A DNA stretch of 64,000 nt. It comes from Salmonirosea aquatica (GTDB lineage Bacteria; Bacteroidota; Bacteroidia; Cytophagales; Spirosomataceae). The stretch spans positions 1,674,001-1,738,000 of the forward strand of contig NZ_WHLY01000002.1 in assembly GCF_009296315.1 (NCBI RefSeq), written 5' to 3'. The notes beneath the pieces were generated by a model that worked only from the letters and a program-made list of their open reading frames with translations, searched no databases and was not told the DNA's origin. Of this stretch, positions 45,094 to 53,586 are shown in pieces. The first letter of the stretch is position 1, and every line of letters begins with the position of its first letter. Both the position numbers and the translations under genes were made by a program.

Positions 45094-46122
45094 ATGCAGC
45101 CTATACCCATCAAAACCACCGTAGTCGGCTCCCTACCCTTTCCCGGCTGGCTCGAATTCGCCAGTATGAATCTAGCCCAACTCGGCCCGACTGATGTTGC
45201 CGAGATGATCGACGACGCAGTGATTGCCGCCATTCACGATCAGGTAGCTGCCGGGCTGGATGTCATTACCGACGGCGAGCAAACCCGTCTCGATTTCAAC
45301 CTGTCGTTTTATGGGTTTATCAAAGGTATCCAAAATGATGCTTCTGAAACCCGCAAGTACGGCCCGCCTGCCCATGATCAACGTGGCAAAAACAGCATCG
45401 TGGCTCTGCTTTCGGCTCCTAATGGTCTGGGGGTAGTGGAAGAGTACAAGCGACTGAAACGGCTGGCTCCGGTAGGGCAGGGCTTGAAAATGTCGATCCC
45501 GGGTCCCTATACGCTGGCCGGGCGACTCAATCCGGGAGAGTTTTATAAAGACCGCTGGGAAATTACGGAAGCCATACTGCCGCTCGTCAGTAAAGAAATC
45601 GCAAATTTAGTCGCGCTAGGCTGCCCCGAAATCTGCATCGACGAGCCTTCCATGAGTTGCTATGCCTACCGCGAAGACACCAAGCGGTTCGTGGATATTT
45701 TTAACCGTACCGTTGCGCCGGGCGTAGGCAAAACCCGTCTTTCGATGCACCTGTGTTTTGGCAACTATAAAGGCCGCTCGGTAGGTAAGAAAACCATTGC
45801 CCCCATGCTACCCGACTTCCTGGATATGACCGTGGACGAACTACACTCCGAAATGACGATCCTGAACTTTGCCGAAGTAAATCTTCTGGAACGCTTCGCC
45901 GAACAGTTCGACGTAGCCGTGGGTGTCATCGACGTAAAAAGCTATTACATCGAAACCGCCGCGGACGTGGCCGAACGCATCCGCAAAATCCTACCTTACG
46001 TACCCGCCGAAAAATTGGCCGTGGCCCCCGACTGCGGTCTGAGCCAAACTGCCCGCTGGGCTACCAAGCTGAAATTAAAGGCGATGTGTGACGGAGCGAA
46101 GCTGGTGCGCGGGGAGGTTTGA
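45094..46122 (+). CDS. Cobalamin-independent methionine synthase-like protein (MetE C-terminal domain)
   Basis: A 342-residue protein read from ATG 45094 (a GTG at 45061 would add 11 residues). It matches the MetE C-terminal barrel found as a stand-alone protein: TTVVGSLPFPGW, GLDVITDGEQTRLDF, MSIPGPYTLAGRL and CIDEPSMSCYAYRED. Zinc-ligand candidates are HLCFGN (HxC), the glutamate in the segment DELHSEM and the cysteine in APDCGLSQTA. It may transfer methyl groups to a thiol, but lacks the N-terminal half of full MetE. Neighbouring genes give no further hint. Confidence 0.82.
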   Translation: MQPIPIKTTVVGSLPFPGWLEFASMNLAQLGPTDVAEMIDDAVIAAIHDQVAAGLDVITDGEQTRLDFNLSFYGFIKGIQNDASETRKYGPPAHDQRGKNSIVALLSAPNGLGVVEEYKRLKRLAPVGQGLKMSIPGPYTLAGRLNPGEFYKDRWEITEAILPLVSKEIANLVALGCPEICIDEPSMSCYAYREDTKRFVDIFNRTVAPGVGKTRLSMHLCFGNYKGRSVGKKTIAPMLPDFLDMTVDELHSEMTILNFAEVNLLERFAEQFDVAVGVIDVKSYYIETAADVAERIRKILPYVPAEKLAVAPDCGLSQTARWATKLKLKAMCDGAKLVRGEV

Positions 46123-46523
46123 GAAATACTTTACAAATGCACACCAGTGAGAAATATTGGATAAAGTCGTCTTGAGAAATACCACTAGTTTTCCGGTTGC
46201 TTGATTACTTTCCATGAATCAGTGGGCTCTCACGAGCTGACCGCAAGTTTCTGAATACCCGTCGCTTCCTACTTTCTTGTGGCTGACACTGGATGAAAAT
46301 ACACTAACCTACCCTGCCTTCCTGCTTCGAACGGTACTTTCACCTCCCGAAACTAGCCAGCATCGGTATAATTGTCCTATCGGGCATCCTTATCCTGCAC
46401 TATACCTACAAAAAATAGAATTTTCTCTATTCACCAATTGTTCAAAATATTATTTCCTCTTTTAAAGGATAGGATTTTTGAAAATTCTCCGCATATTCGA
46501 TACTTACAAATCTGACTAAGAGT
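46123..46523. other. AT-rich intergenic region
   Basis: The 401 bp contain three copies of TGAGAAATA near 46120, 46148 and 46173 and an AT-rich tract close to the alpha-E gene start that should include its promoter. No gene, RNA or strong hairpin is seen, and no trace of an ATP-grasp gene. Confidence 0.5.
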
Positions 46524-47551
46524 ATGCTGAGCCGCGTTGCCAATTCGATTTACTGGATGAACCGCTACATGGAGCGGGTGGAAAACTACGCCCGCTTTGT
46601 GGGCGTGAACTTCAATATGGCCCTCGACCTCCCCCCGATGTAGACGAACAATGGGAGCCGTTACTAACCGCCACGGCCGACCACGTGCTGTTTGACCAGT
46701 ATTTCGACAAACCCAGCCGGGAAGATGTCATCTACTTCATGACCTTCGATAAGCGTAATCCCAATTCCATTGTAAGCTGTCTGTATGAAGCGCGTGAAAA
46801 TGCCCGCACCATCCGCGAATCCATCACGAAGGAGATGTGGGAGAGCATCAACGAGTTTTACCTCTTCATCCGGGCTACCCCTACCGACAATTTCCGCAAC
46901 CTGGATCTGATGCAGGCTTTTTTTGCCGAAATCAGGCGGCGTTGCCAATTGTTCCACGGAGTAGTAGACTCCACCATCACCCGCAATGAAGCCTGGCATT
47001 TCGGACGCCTGGGCCGGCACATCGAGCGGGCCGACAAATCCTCGCGCTTTCTGGATGTGAAGTACTTCACCCTCCTGCCCGACAGCGGCGGCGTTGGATC
47101 TACGCTGGACCTGATGATGTGGACCGCGGTGCTTAAATCGGTGAGTGCCTACAACATGTACCGCCAAACCCATGCTGCTCTCACGCCCATGAATATCGTG
47201 GCGTTTCTGATCCTGGACAAGCTATTCCCACGCTCCATTGCCTACTGTGTTCGGCAGGCGGAGCTTTCGCTTTTTGCCATCGCTGGGTCTACGCCCGAGC
47301 GAGGCTTTACGAATATAGCGGAAAAATCCATCAGCCGGTTGCGGACAGAAATTGAGTTTACCGATGTCGAGGACATCTTCAAGGCGGGGCTGCACCAGTA
47401 CCTGGATCACTTCCAACAACTTAATAATGAGGTGGATAATGCTATATACAAAATGTACTTCGACGCCAAGCCTATCCAGTCGCAAAGCCAGAGCATGGGA
47501 CAATATCAAAGTCAGAACGGGCATCAATTCCAATCCTTCCGCATGCATTAA
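46524..47551 (+). pseudogene. Alpha-E domain protein (DUF403), broken by an apparent 1-base deletion
   Basis: The start [26 protein letters not shown] is the conserved N-terminus of alpha-E proteins. After the six C at 46631-46636 the frame hits TAG (46640-46642). One more C would give [22 protein letters not shown] and join the long second part: CLYEARENARTIRESITKEMWE, FGRLGRHIERADKSSRFLDVKYF and TALTPMNIVAFLILD-type helices. The restored protein is about 342 residues. Alpha-E proteins are found with Anbu, transglutaminase and ATP-grasp genes; the first two follow here. Either assembly error or real disruption. Confidence 0.85.
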
Positions 47552-47621
47552 TTATTATTGAATCACTGAATGAGCGAAGGATGTACTATTTTTGTTTTAT
47601 TCGCCGCTCGGACGACCACCT

Positions 47622-47640
47622 CGGGGCCGCTGCGGCCCCG
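47622..47640 (+). other. GC-rich hairpin ahead of the Anbu gene
   Basis: Nine-base perfect stem CGGGGCCGC / GCGGCCCCG with a 1-nt apex, 33 bp upstream of the Anbu ATG and 70 bp after the alpha-E stop. No U-tract follows. It could attenuate read-through or shape the leader. Confidence 0.5.
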
Positions 47641-47672
47641 CCGTCATTCTTACATTCATTCACTATTTGCCC

Positions 47673-48407
47673 ATGACGTACTGCCTCGGTATAAAAGTAG
47701 CCTCGGGCCTGGTTGCCATTGCCGACACACGCCTGACTTCCGGCACTGAAGTTTCGACCAACAAGAAGGTGTCGGTCCACCAGTTCGACCATCATTCGCT
47801 CTTCATCATGACCTCGGGCTTACGCTCGGTACGCGACAAAGCCATCACCTACTTCAAGGAAGTGCTGGAGGAGCAGGATGCTAGTTTTAACAAACTTTAC
47901 AAGGCCGTCAATGCGTTTGGAGCTCAGGTACGGCGGGTAGCGGATGAAGACAAGGTTTCGCTGACGGAAGCCGGACTGGCCTTCAATCTATTCTCGATTG
48001 TGGGAGGACAACTCGAAAACGATGATGAACATAAGCTTTTTCTGCTTTATCCCGAGGGCAATTGGGTCGAGGTAGGTCCGGGCTCACCATTTTTTATCAT
48101 CGGCAATTCGGGTAACGGCAAGCCGCTGCTTTATCGCAGTCTGCGCTATGATTCCAGCCTTCAGGATGCACTCAAAATCGGCTTCCTGTCGTTCGATTCT
48201 ACCCGGGTGAGTTCCAATGATGTGGACTATCCGATCGATGTGATCATGTACGAAAAAGACAGTTTTCGCATTGTGGAGCATCGCTTTGAGAAGGACGACC
48301 TCGACTATATTGCCAAACAATGGAGTGCACTCCTCAAGAATTCCGTTCAAAAACTCCCGGTGGAGTGGATGGAGCCGGTTTTTTCTAAAACCCTCGAAAC
48401 CTCATGA
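47673..48407 (+). CDS. anbu: Anbu proteasome-type peptidase subunit
   Basis: A 244-residue Ntn-hydrolase of the ancestral beta-subunit (Anbu) family. The ATG at 47673 is followed at once by the expected nucleophile threonine (MTYCLGIKVASGLVAIADTRLTSG); an upstream start would prevent self-processing. Further marks are KKVSVHQFDHHSLFIMTSGL and GPGSPFFIIGNSGNGKPLLYRSL. Anbu forms open ring or helical assemblies and occurs in clusters with alpha-E, transglutaminase and ATP-grasp proteins. It overlaps the transglutaminase gene by four bases, so the two are translationally coupled. Confidence 0.9.
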   Translation: MTYCLGIKVASGLVAIADTRLTSGTEVSTNKKVSVHQFDHHSLFIMTSGLRSVRDKAITYFKEVLEEQDASFNKLYKAVNAFGAQVRRVADEDKVSLTEAGLAFNLFSIVGGQLENDDEHKLFLLYPEGNWVEVGPGSPFFIIGNSGNGKPLLYRSLRYDSSLQDALKIGFLSFDSTRVSSNDVDYPIDVIMYEKDSFRIVEHRFEKDDLDYIAKQWSALLKNSVQKLPVEWMEPVFSKTLETS

Positions 48408-49252
48408 ATCTAAGCGTAAAGCATGTGCTGAGCTATACATACGACAAGCCCGTGGCGCTTGATCCGCATCTGCTCTACCTCTACCCTAAGTCGTATCCTC
48501 ACCAGCGGTTGCTCGATTATTCACTCCGCATCGACCCGCTGCCCTCCCGTGTTGTCCGCAATGTGGATGCAGAAGGAAACGTGCAACAAGTGGTTTATTT
48601 TGCCGCCCCCACCGACTACCTAACCGTAAAGGCCGACATGACGCTTAGCTCAGATCCCTTCAATGTTTTCGATTTCGTCCTTTTTCCTTTCGAGGCCAAA
48701 AACATACCATTCCGTTATTCCGACCGGACGCACAAGTACCTGCTGCCCTACCTGAGCCGACACGAAATCACGCCCTACGTGGAGCAGTTTGCCCGGCAAA
48801 TCGCCTCTCACGTCAACTGGGCTACGGTACCTTTCCTGACGGAAATGAGTAGTCATATCCACGATAACTTTTCCTATCAGCAGCGCCCCGAGGGGCGTGC
48901 TTACCCACCCGAAGACACCCTACGCGGGCTGTGTGGCTCCTGCCGGGATTATTCCAGTCTGTTCATTGCGGCCTGCCGAAGCCTGGGTATGGCCGCTCGG
49001 CTGGTCAGCGGCTACCTGTATGGCAATCCTACCCAAGCCCACGAGTTACACGCCTGGGTGGAGGTGTATCTGCCCGGTGCCGGGTGGCGGGGATTCGATC
49101 CTACCGAGGGGCGGGCGATGATCAATAATCATATCTGCCTGGGCGCTTCGGCCGACTACGATCAGCTGGCTCCCGTAATGGGTACCTTTCGGGGAGCCGC
49201 CTCTTCTTTTCTGACCACCGAACTGGAAATAGAAGAAGTTGGGGAAAAATAA
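48404..49252 (+). CDS. Transglutaminase-like cysteine protease, Anbu-associated
   Basis: A 282-residue protein. Residues 1-90 form the bacterial transglutaminase-like N-terminal domain (LSVKHVLSYTYDKPVALDPHLLYLYPK). Residues 150-240 hold the papain-like core: GLCGSCRDYSSLFIAACRSLG with the catalytic Cys, AHELHAWVEVYLPGAGW with the His, and RGFDPTEG with the Asp. Such proteins act as amidases or peptidases rather than true cross-linkers. Start overlaps the Anbu stop (ATGA). This operon would make a peptide-processing system together with alpha-E. Confidence 0.9.
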   Translation: MNLSVKHVLSYTYDKPVALDPHLLYLYPKSYPHQRLLDYSLRIDPLPSRVVRNVDAEGNVQQVVYFAAPTDYLTVKADMTLSSDPFNVFDFVLFPFEAKNIPFRYSDRTHKYLLPYLSRHEITPYVEQFARQIASHVNWATVPFLTEMSSHIHDNFSYQQRPEGRAYPPEDTLRGLCGSCRDYSSLFIAACRSLGMAARLVSGYLYGNPTQAHELHAWVEVYLPGAGWRGFDPTEGRAMINNHICLGASADYDQLAPVMGTFRGAASSFLTTELEIEEVGEK

Positions 49253-49307
49253 AGGGGATTGGCGGGGGAAATCCCTAATTTTGTTGCTTCATTAAGGAAA
49301 GGAATCT

Positions 49308-50708
49308 GTGACGCTTATAAAATCTATTTCGGGTATTCGAGGGATCATTGGTGGAAAAATCGGTGCAGCCCTCACCCCGATCGACGTTGTGAAATTTGCT
49401 GCCGCCTACGGAACGTGGCTGCGGAGTACCAATTCTGAAAGCAATACCGTGGTGCTGGGGCGCGACGCCCGCCTATCGGGCGACATGGTCAGCCGGCTGG
49501 TGTCGGCTACCTTGCAAGGTATCGGCTGGGATGTTGTGGATCTGGGGCTCTCGACTACCCCTACCGTAGAGATCGCCGTAACCGCCGAGCGGGCCGCCGG
49601 GGGTATCGTCCTGACCGCAAGCCACAATCCCATCCAATGGAACGCCCTGAAGCTGTTGAACCATGCCGGTGAATTTATTTCTGCGGCCGAAGGTTCGGAG
49701 GTGCTACGCATCGCGGAAGAGGAGGCTTTTGATTTTGTGGATGTCAAGAAGCTAGGTACCTACCGTACCGATGATACCTACCTGGCCAAGCACATCAATC
49801 TCATTATGGCTCTGCCCCTGGTGGATCGCGCCGCCATTACGGCTGCCAACTTCCGCATTGCGGTCGATGCCGTAAATTCTACGGGCGGTATCATAGTACC
49901 CCGCCTGCTGGAAGCCCTGGGCGTTAATTCGGAGAACATCCTGAAATTAAACTGCGATCCGACGGGCAATTTTGCCCATAACCCCGAGCCCCTGCCCGAA
50001 CACCTGCGCGATATCCGCCGCGAAATCAAGAATGGCTCCTTTAATCTGGGGATCGTGGTAGATCCGGACGTGGATCGGCTGGCGCTGATTTCCGAAGACG
50101 GCTCGCCGTTCGGGGAAGAGTACACGCTGGTAGCCGTGGCCGACTATGTGCTTAAAAACAAAGTGGGTAATACGGTTTCCAACCTTTCATCTACAGTAGC
50201 CCTGCGCGATATTACCTTAAAAGCTGGAGGAAAGTACTTTGCCTCGGCCGTGGGGGAGGTCCATGTAGTGGAAATGATGAAAGCCAACAAAGCCGTAATC
50301 GGAGGAGAAGGCAACGGCGGGATCATCTACCCCGAACTGCATTACGGCCGTGATGCGCTGGTAGGTATCGCCCTGTTTCTGAGCCACCTGGCCAAATTTG
50401 GCAAATCAGCCTCCTTTCTTCGAAAGACCTACCCCAAATACTATATCTCAAAAAATAAAATCGAACTGACTCCCGATGTGAATGTGGATGAGGTTTTGGA
50501 AAAAATAAAGTCGCGTTACGCTAGGCAACCTATCAATACCATCGATGGAGTACGGATTGAATTCGACAAGGAATGGGTACATTTGCGCAAGTCTAATACC
50601 GAACCCATCATCCGCATTTATTCCGAATCCGAAACACTGGCAACGGCGGACAATCTGGCTAATAAGATCATTTCCGACATCAAGGAAGCTATTTCGGAGA
50701 GAACCTAA
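49308..50708 (+). CDS. glmM: Phosphoglucosamine mutase / phosphohexomutase
   Basis: A 466-residue alpha-D-phosphohexomutase. The phosphoserine loop is LTASHNPIQWNALKL, the metal loop DPDVDRLALI, the sugar-binding loop GEGNGGIIYPE and the phosphate-binding loop RKSNTEPIIRIY. It interconverts glucosamine 6- and 1-phosphate (or the mannose/glucose equivalents), feeding UDP-GlcNAc and cell-wall synthesis. GTG start at 49308. A TAATTTTG box at 49276-49283 resembles a Bacteroidota -7 element. GlmM is the usual name in Bacteroidota, but phosphomannomutase activity cannot be excluded. Confidence 0.85.
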   Translation: MTLIKSISGIRGIIGGKIGAALTPIDVVKFAAAYGTWLRSTNSESNTVVLGRDARLSGDMVSRLVSATLQGIGWDVVDLGLSTTPTVEIAVTAERAAGGIVLTASHNPIQWNALKLLNHAGEFISAAEGSEVLRIAEEEAFDFVDVKKLGTYRTDDTYLAKHINLIMALPLVDRAAITAANFRIAVDAVNSTGGIIVPRLLEALGVNSENILKLNCDPTGNFAHNPEPLPEHLRDIRREIKNGSFNLGIVVDPDVDRLALISEDGSPFGEEYTLVAVADYVLKNKVGNTVSNLSSTVALRDITLKAGGKYFASAVGEVHVVEMMKANKAVIGGEGNGGIIYPELHYGRDALVGIALFLSHLAKFGKSASFLRKTYPKYYISKNKIELTPDVNVDEVLEKIKSRYARQPINTIDGVRIEFDKEWVHLRKSNTEPIIRIYSESETLATADNLANKIISDIKEAISERT

Positions 50709-50743
50709 GGTAGGTTCATAGCGAATTTTATACTACACTAGAA

Positions 50744-51715
50744 ATGAAAGCTGCAGTACTTCACCAGCTGGGGACGCTACCGATCTACGAAGACTTTCAA
50801 GATCCCATCCCCCGCAACGAAACCGAGCTTCTGCTCCACGTAAAGGCTGCTTCCGTTAAAAACCTGGATAAACTCCGCGCCAGCGGGCAGCACTACGCCA
50901 GCTACACCCACCTCCCCGTCGTAGTCGGGATGGATGGTGTGGGTACTTTGGAAAACGGTACGCGGGTGTATGCGCAGGGTCTCACGGGGATGATAGCCGA
51001 AAAAGCGCTGGTCGCCCACAACCGATATACTATTCTGCCGGAACGAATTGACGACGTAACCGCCGCTGCCCTACCAAATGCCGTTATGGGTGCTGCTCTG
51101 GCCCTGCGTTTTCGTGCTAAAATAGAAAAAGGCGATACAGTTTTGATCAATGGTGCTACGGGCGTGACGGGCCAGGTGGCGGTACAGATTGCCAGGCATT
51201 ACGGAGCGGCCAAAATAATCGCCACAGGCCGAAACCCTCATTTGTTGCAGAAATTGACCGAAATCGGGGCCGATGAGGTGCTTTCATTGGAGCAGGAAGA
51301 TGGGACTATTGTCGAAAAATTAAAAGAACTCAATGCCGCTTCTCCGATCGGCGCCGTTATCGATTACTTGTGGGGCCATCCTATCGAACTGATCGTTGAT
51401 GCTTTGAAAAGTTCGGGCGCAACGGCCAGCGTACCCAGGGTACGTCTGGTGTCGGTGGGTAGCATGGCAGGGGAAACAATCCGACTGGATTCCGGGAGTC
51501 TGAGAAGTTCGGTTATCGAATTGCTGGGATCGGGGCTAGGTAGCTTTACCCCGCAGGAAATGCAAAAATTCAGCACCGAAGTACTACCCGAAATGTTTCA
51601 ACTGGCCGCTGACGGAAAACTTCATATCGGGACCGAAACCGCAGCCTTCCCGGATATTGCCGCTTCCTGGGTACAAAAGAATGCTCCTGGTAAGCGACTG
51701 GTGATTTGTATTTAG
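50744..51715 (+). CDS. Zinc-independent quinone oxidoreductase-like alcohol dehydrogenase (MDR family)
   Basis: A 323-residue medium-chain dehydrogenase/reductase. The N-terminal GroES-like domain (AAVLHQLGTLPIYEDF, VVGMDGVGTLENGTRVYA) is followed by a Rossmann domain with VLINGATGVTGQVAVQIARHYGAAKIIATGR. The cysteine cluster for structural zinc is absent, as in quinone oxidoreductases of the QOR type. NADPH-dependent reduction of a quinone or enone is likely. It follows the phosphohexomutase gene by 35 bp, with a cysteine desulfurase gene next. Confidence 0.83.
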   Translation: MKAAVLHQLGTLPIYEDFQDPIPRNETELLLHVKAASVKNLDKLRASGQHYASYTHLPVVVGMDGVGTLENGTRVYAQGLTGMIAEKALVAHNRYTILPERIDDVTAAALPNAVMGAALALRFRAKIEKGDTVLINGATGVTGQVAVQIARHYGAAKIIATGRNPHLLQKLTEIGADEVLSLEQEDGTIVEKLKELNAASPIGAVIDYLWGHPIELIVDALKSSGATASVPRVRLVSVGSMAGETIRLDSGSLRSSVIELLGSGLGSFTPQEMQKFSTEVLPEMFQLAADGKLHIGTETAAFPDIAASWVQKNAPGKRLVICI

Positions 51716-51750
51716 GGCGACCCTGCCGCCAAACACTTGAAAAGAATTGT

Positions 51751-52899
51751 ATGAAAGTCTATTTCGACAACGCCGCCACCACCCGCCTGGACCCCGAGGT
51801 ACTGGATGCTATGCTACCGTACCTGACCGAGCAGTTCGGCAATCCCTCGTCCATTCACGGCCATGGCCGCACGGTGCGATCGGCCATCGAGCGGGCGCGC
51901 AAAACAGTGGCGGGTCTACTCAACGCCGCCCCGGCGGAAATTTTCTTCACATCAGGCGGAACCGAAGCCGACAACACGGCCCTTCGGAGTAGTATCGAAA
52001 CATTGGGCCTGACGCACGCTATTACCTCACCCGTTGAACACCACGCGGTGTTGCATACCCTGGAACATCTGCAAAAAAACGGACAGGTGGAACTCAGCCT
52101 GGTACGTCTGGACGAAAAAGGCAATGTGGATCTGACGCATCTGGAACAATTGCTCCAAACTAAGCCCCGCTCGCTGGTTTCGCTCATGCATGGCAACAAC
52201 GAGATCGGCAACTTGCTCGATCTGCATGCCGTGGGTGAACTGTGCGCGCAGTACGATGCCGTTTTTCATAGTGATACTGTGCAGACTATGGGTCACTACC
52301 GGCACGATCTGCAGGTACTCCAGGCCAACTTCATTGTAGGAGCAGCCCACAAATTCCACGGCCCAAAGGGGGTAGGTTTTCTTTATGTCAGACCCGGCAC
52401 CAAAATTGACCCCTTCGTATTTGGCGGAGCGCAGGAGCGCAATATGCGCGGGGGTACCGAAAATGTGTATGGAATCGTGGGTTTAGCCAAAGCCCTCGAA
52501 ATTGCTTACCGCGACATGGACGCCCATCGGCAGCATATCGAGGATTTGAAGCGGTACATGATTGGTCAACTGCGGGGTAGCATCGAGGGCGTCATTTTCA
52601 ATGGCACTTCGGCCGATCTGGATAGCAGCCTGTATACGGTTCTGAGTGTGAGCCTCCCACCTTCGGAACTCAATGACATGCTGTTGTTCAATCTGGACAT
52701 CGCCGGAATTTCCGTGTCTGGTGGTAGCGCCTGTTCAAGTGGTTCTAACGTTGGCTCGCATGTGCTGGGCGCACTAAATGTAGATCCGGAGCGGGGCAAT
52801 ATTCGTTTTTCTTTTGGCAAGTACAACACCAAAGCAGAGGTAGATTTCGCCGTTTCGACACTCGCCGAATTGTATAGAAAAGAAGGCATTCTGAAATAG
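51751..52899 (+). CDS. Cysteine desulfurase (NifS/IscS class)
   Basis: A 382-residue PLP enzyme that takes sulfur from cysteine for Fe-S clusters and thio-modification. ATG 51751 gives the standard MKVYFDNAATTRLDPEVLDAM opening. The PLP lysine lies in GAAHKFHGPKGVGFLYV. The active-site loop is SGGSACSSGSNVGSHVL with the catalytic Cys. TSPVEHHAVL and MHGNNEIGNLLDL bind PLP. No iscU or regulator gene is adjacent; the nearest Fe-S gene is the NifU-like scaffold at 12.2 kb. It could also serve tRNA thiolation. Confidence 0.92.
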   Translation: MKVYFDNAATTRLDPEVLDAMLPYLTEQFGNPSSIHGHGRTVRSAIERARKTVAGLLNAAPAEIFFTSGGTEADNTALRSSIETLGLTHAITSPVEHHAVLHTLEHLQKNGQVELSLVRLDEKGNVDLTHLEQLLQTKPRSLVSLMHGNNEIGNLLDLHAVGELCAQYDAVFHSDTVQTMGHYRHDLQVLQANFIVGAAHKFHGPKGVGFLYVRPGTKIDPFVFGGAQERNMRGGTENVYGIVGLAKALEIAYRDMDAHRQHIEDLKRYMIGQLRGSIEGVIFNGTSADLDSSLYTVLSVSLPPSELNDMLLFNLDIAGISVSGGSACSSGSNVGSHVLGALNVDPERGNIRFSFGKYNTKAEVDFAVSTLAELYRKEGILK

Positions 52900-52935
52900 G
52901 GTACCTTGGGAGTTGGTGCCTGGTGATCCTATGAT

Positions 52936-53418
52936 TCAAGGTTTATCCGCTGCTCCAACGCGCTTGTAATAATGACGGGTCGCTCCAAAACCCTTGGAAT
53001 AATCTTCTACTAAGTCAGTTCTAATGAGTTCAGGGTAAGTATTTTCAGAATTCTTTAAAAGAAAGAATTCTATATACTCACTATCAAACCGAGAAATTAT
53101 ATTCAACGTATCTCCTACTAATTCAGCCTTACCAAAACTATTGTTTTGCAATAACACCGTTGGTTTATCGCTGTTTTCAACCAGATATATGTAATCTCCC
53201 CCTATTTTATCACTATTACCGTAGCTCATACCTTTACTATACCCAAGAGTTTGAGGAGTCACTGCTTCACCCGATTCATTTATTGTTTTTACCCACTCCC
53301 ACTTACCTATTAAGTTAACAGAGAGGGGTATGGGATTGGGATCATTATTGTCTTTGCAATTACTAAGAGACAGGATCGCTAGGATTGTAAAGATAGCTCT
53401 GGTTACGATCTGGTACAT
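52936..53418 (-). CDS. Hypothetical lipoprotein
   Basis: A 160-residue product. The N-terminus has a hydrophobic stretch and a lipobox, ILSLSNC (Cys near residue 21), followed by the flexible KDNNDPNPI, so it is likely a lipid-anchored protein. The rest (LIGKWEWVKTINESGEAVTP ... EYIEFFLLKNSE) resembles lipocalin-like small lipoproteins of Bacteroidota. AT-rich composition sets it off from neighbours and suggests horizontal origin. Family not recognised. Confidence 0.6.
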   Translation of the reverse strand: MYQIVTRAIFTILAILSLSNCKDNNDPNPIPLSVNLIGKWEWVKTINESGEAVTPQTLGYSKGMSYGNSDKIGGDYIYLVENSDKPTVLLQNNSFGKAELVGDTLNIISRFDSEYIEFFLLKNSENTYPELIRTDLVEDYSKGFGATRHYYKRVGAADKP

Positions 53419-53544
53419 AGCTGCGTAATTTTAGAAATTTCTGACTAATTTACCTGGATAACACCTTATTACAATTGCAATATAGCCAAGAGCAGGGAAT
53501 TATTCTTCTTACTTGCTACCGTATCCGGTGGGAGCAATCCGATC

Positions 53545-53571
53545 TGATAGGTTCGAATCCTTTTCCCGCCA
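53545..53571 (+). other. Possible tRNA 3-prime-end remnant
   Basis: ATAGG-TTCGAAT-CCTTT followed by TCCCGCC and A has the look of a tRNA T-arm (four of five pairs) plus acceptor 3-prime strand. A matching 5-prime half with D-arm is not found; the best partner, GCAGGGA at 53492-53498, pairs only five of seven. It lies next to an AT-rich gene and could be an attachment-site scar. Chance similarity is also possible. Confidence 0.2.
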
Positions 53572-53586
53572 ACATCAGGATTTATC

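Noticed and set aside
46120-46185. Three TGAGAAATA copies after the MetE-like gene
   Set aside because: Spacing is uneven (about 28 and 25 bp) and the unit is short and AT-rich; not a CRISPR or iteron array.
46277-46465. 62-codon plus-strand frame in the spacer before the alpha-E gene
   Set aside because: No ribosome-binding site, no family features, and composition like the surrounding non-coding DNA.
53491-53571. Complete tRNA gene at this place
   Set aside because: Only the T-arm/acceptor 3-prime side fits; no D-arm, no anticodon stem and a poor acceptor match, so only a possible remnant is reported.
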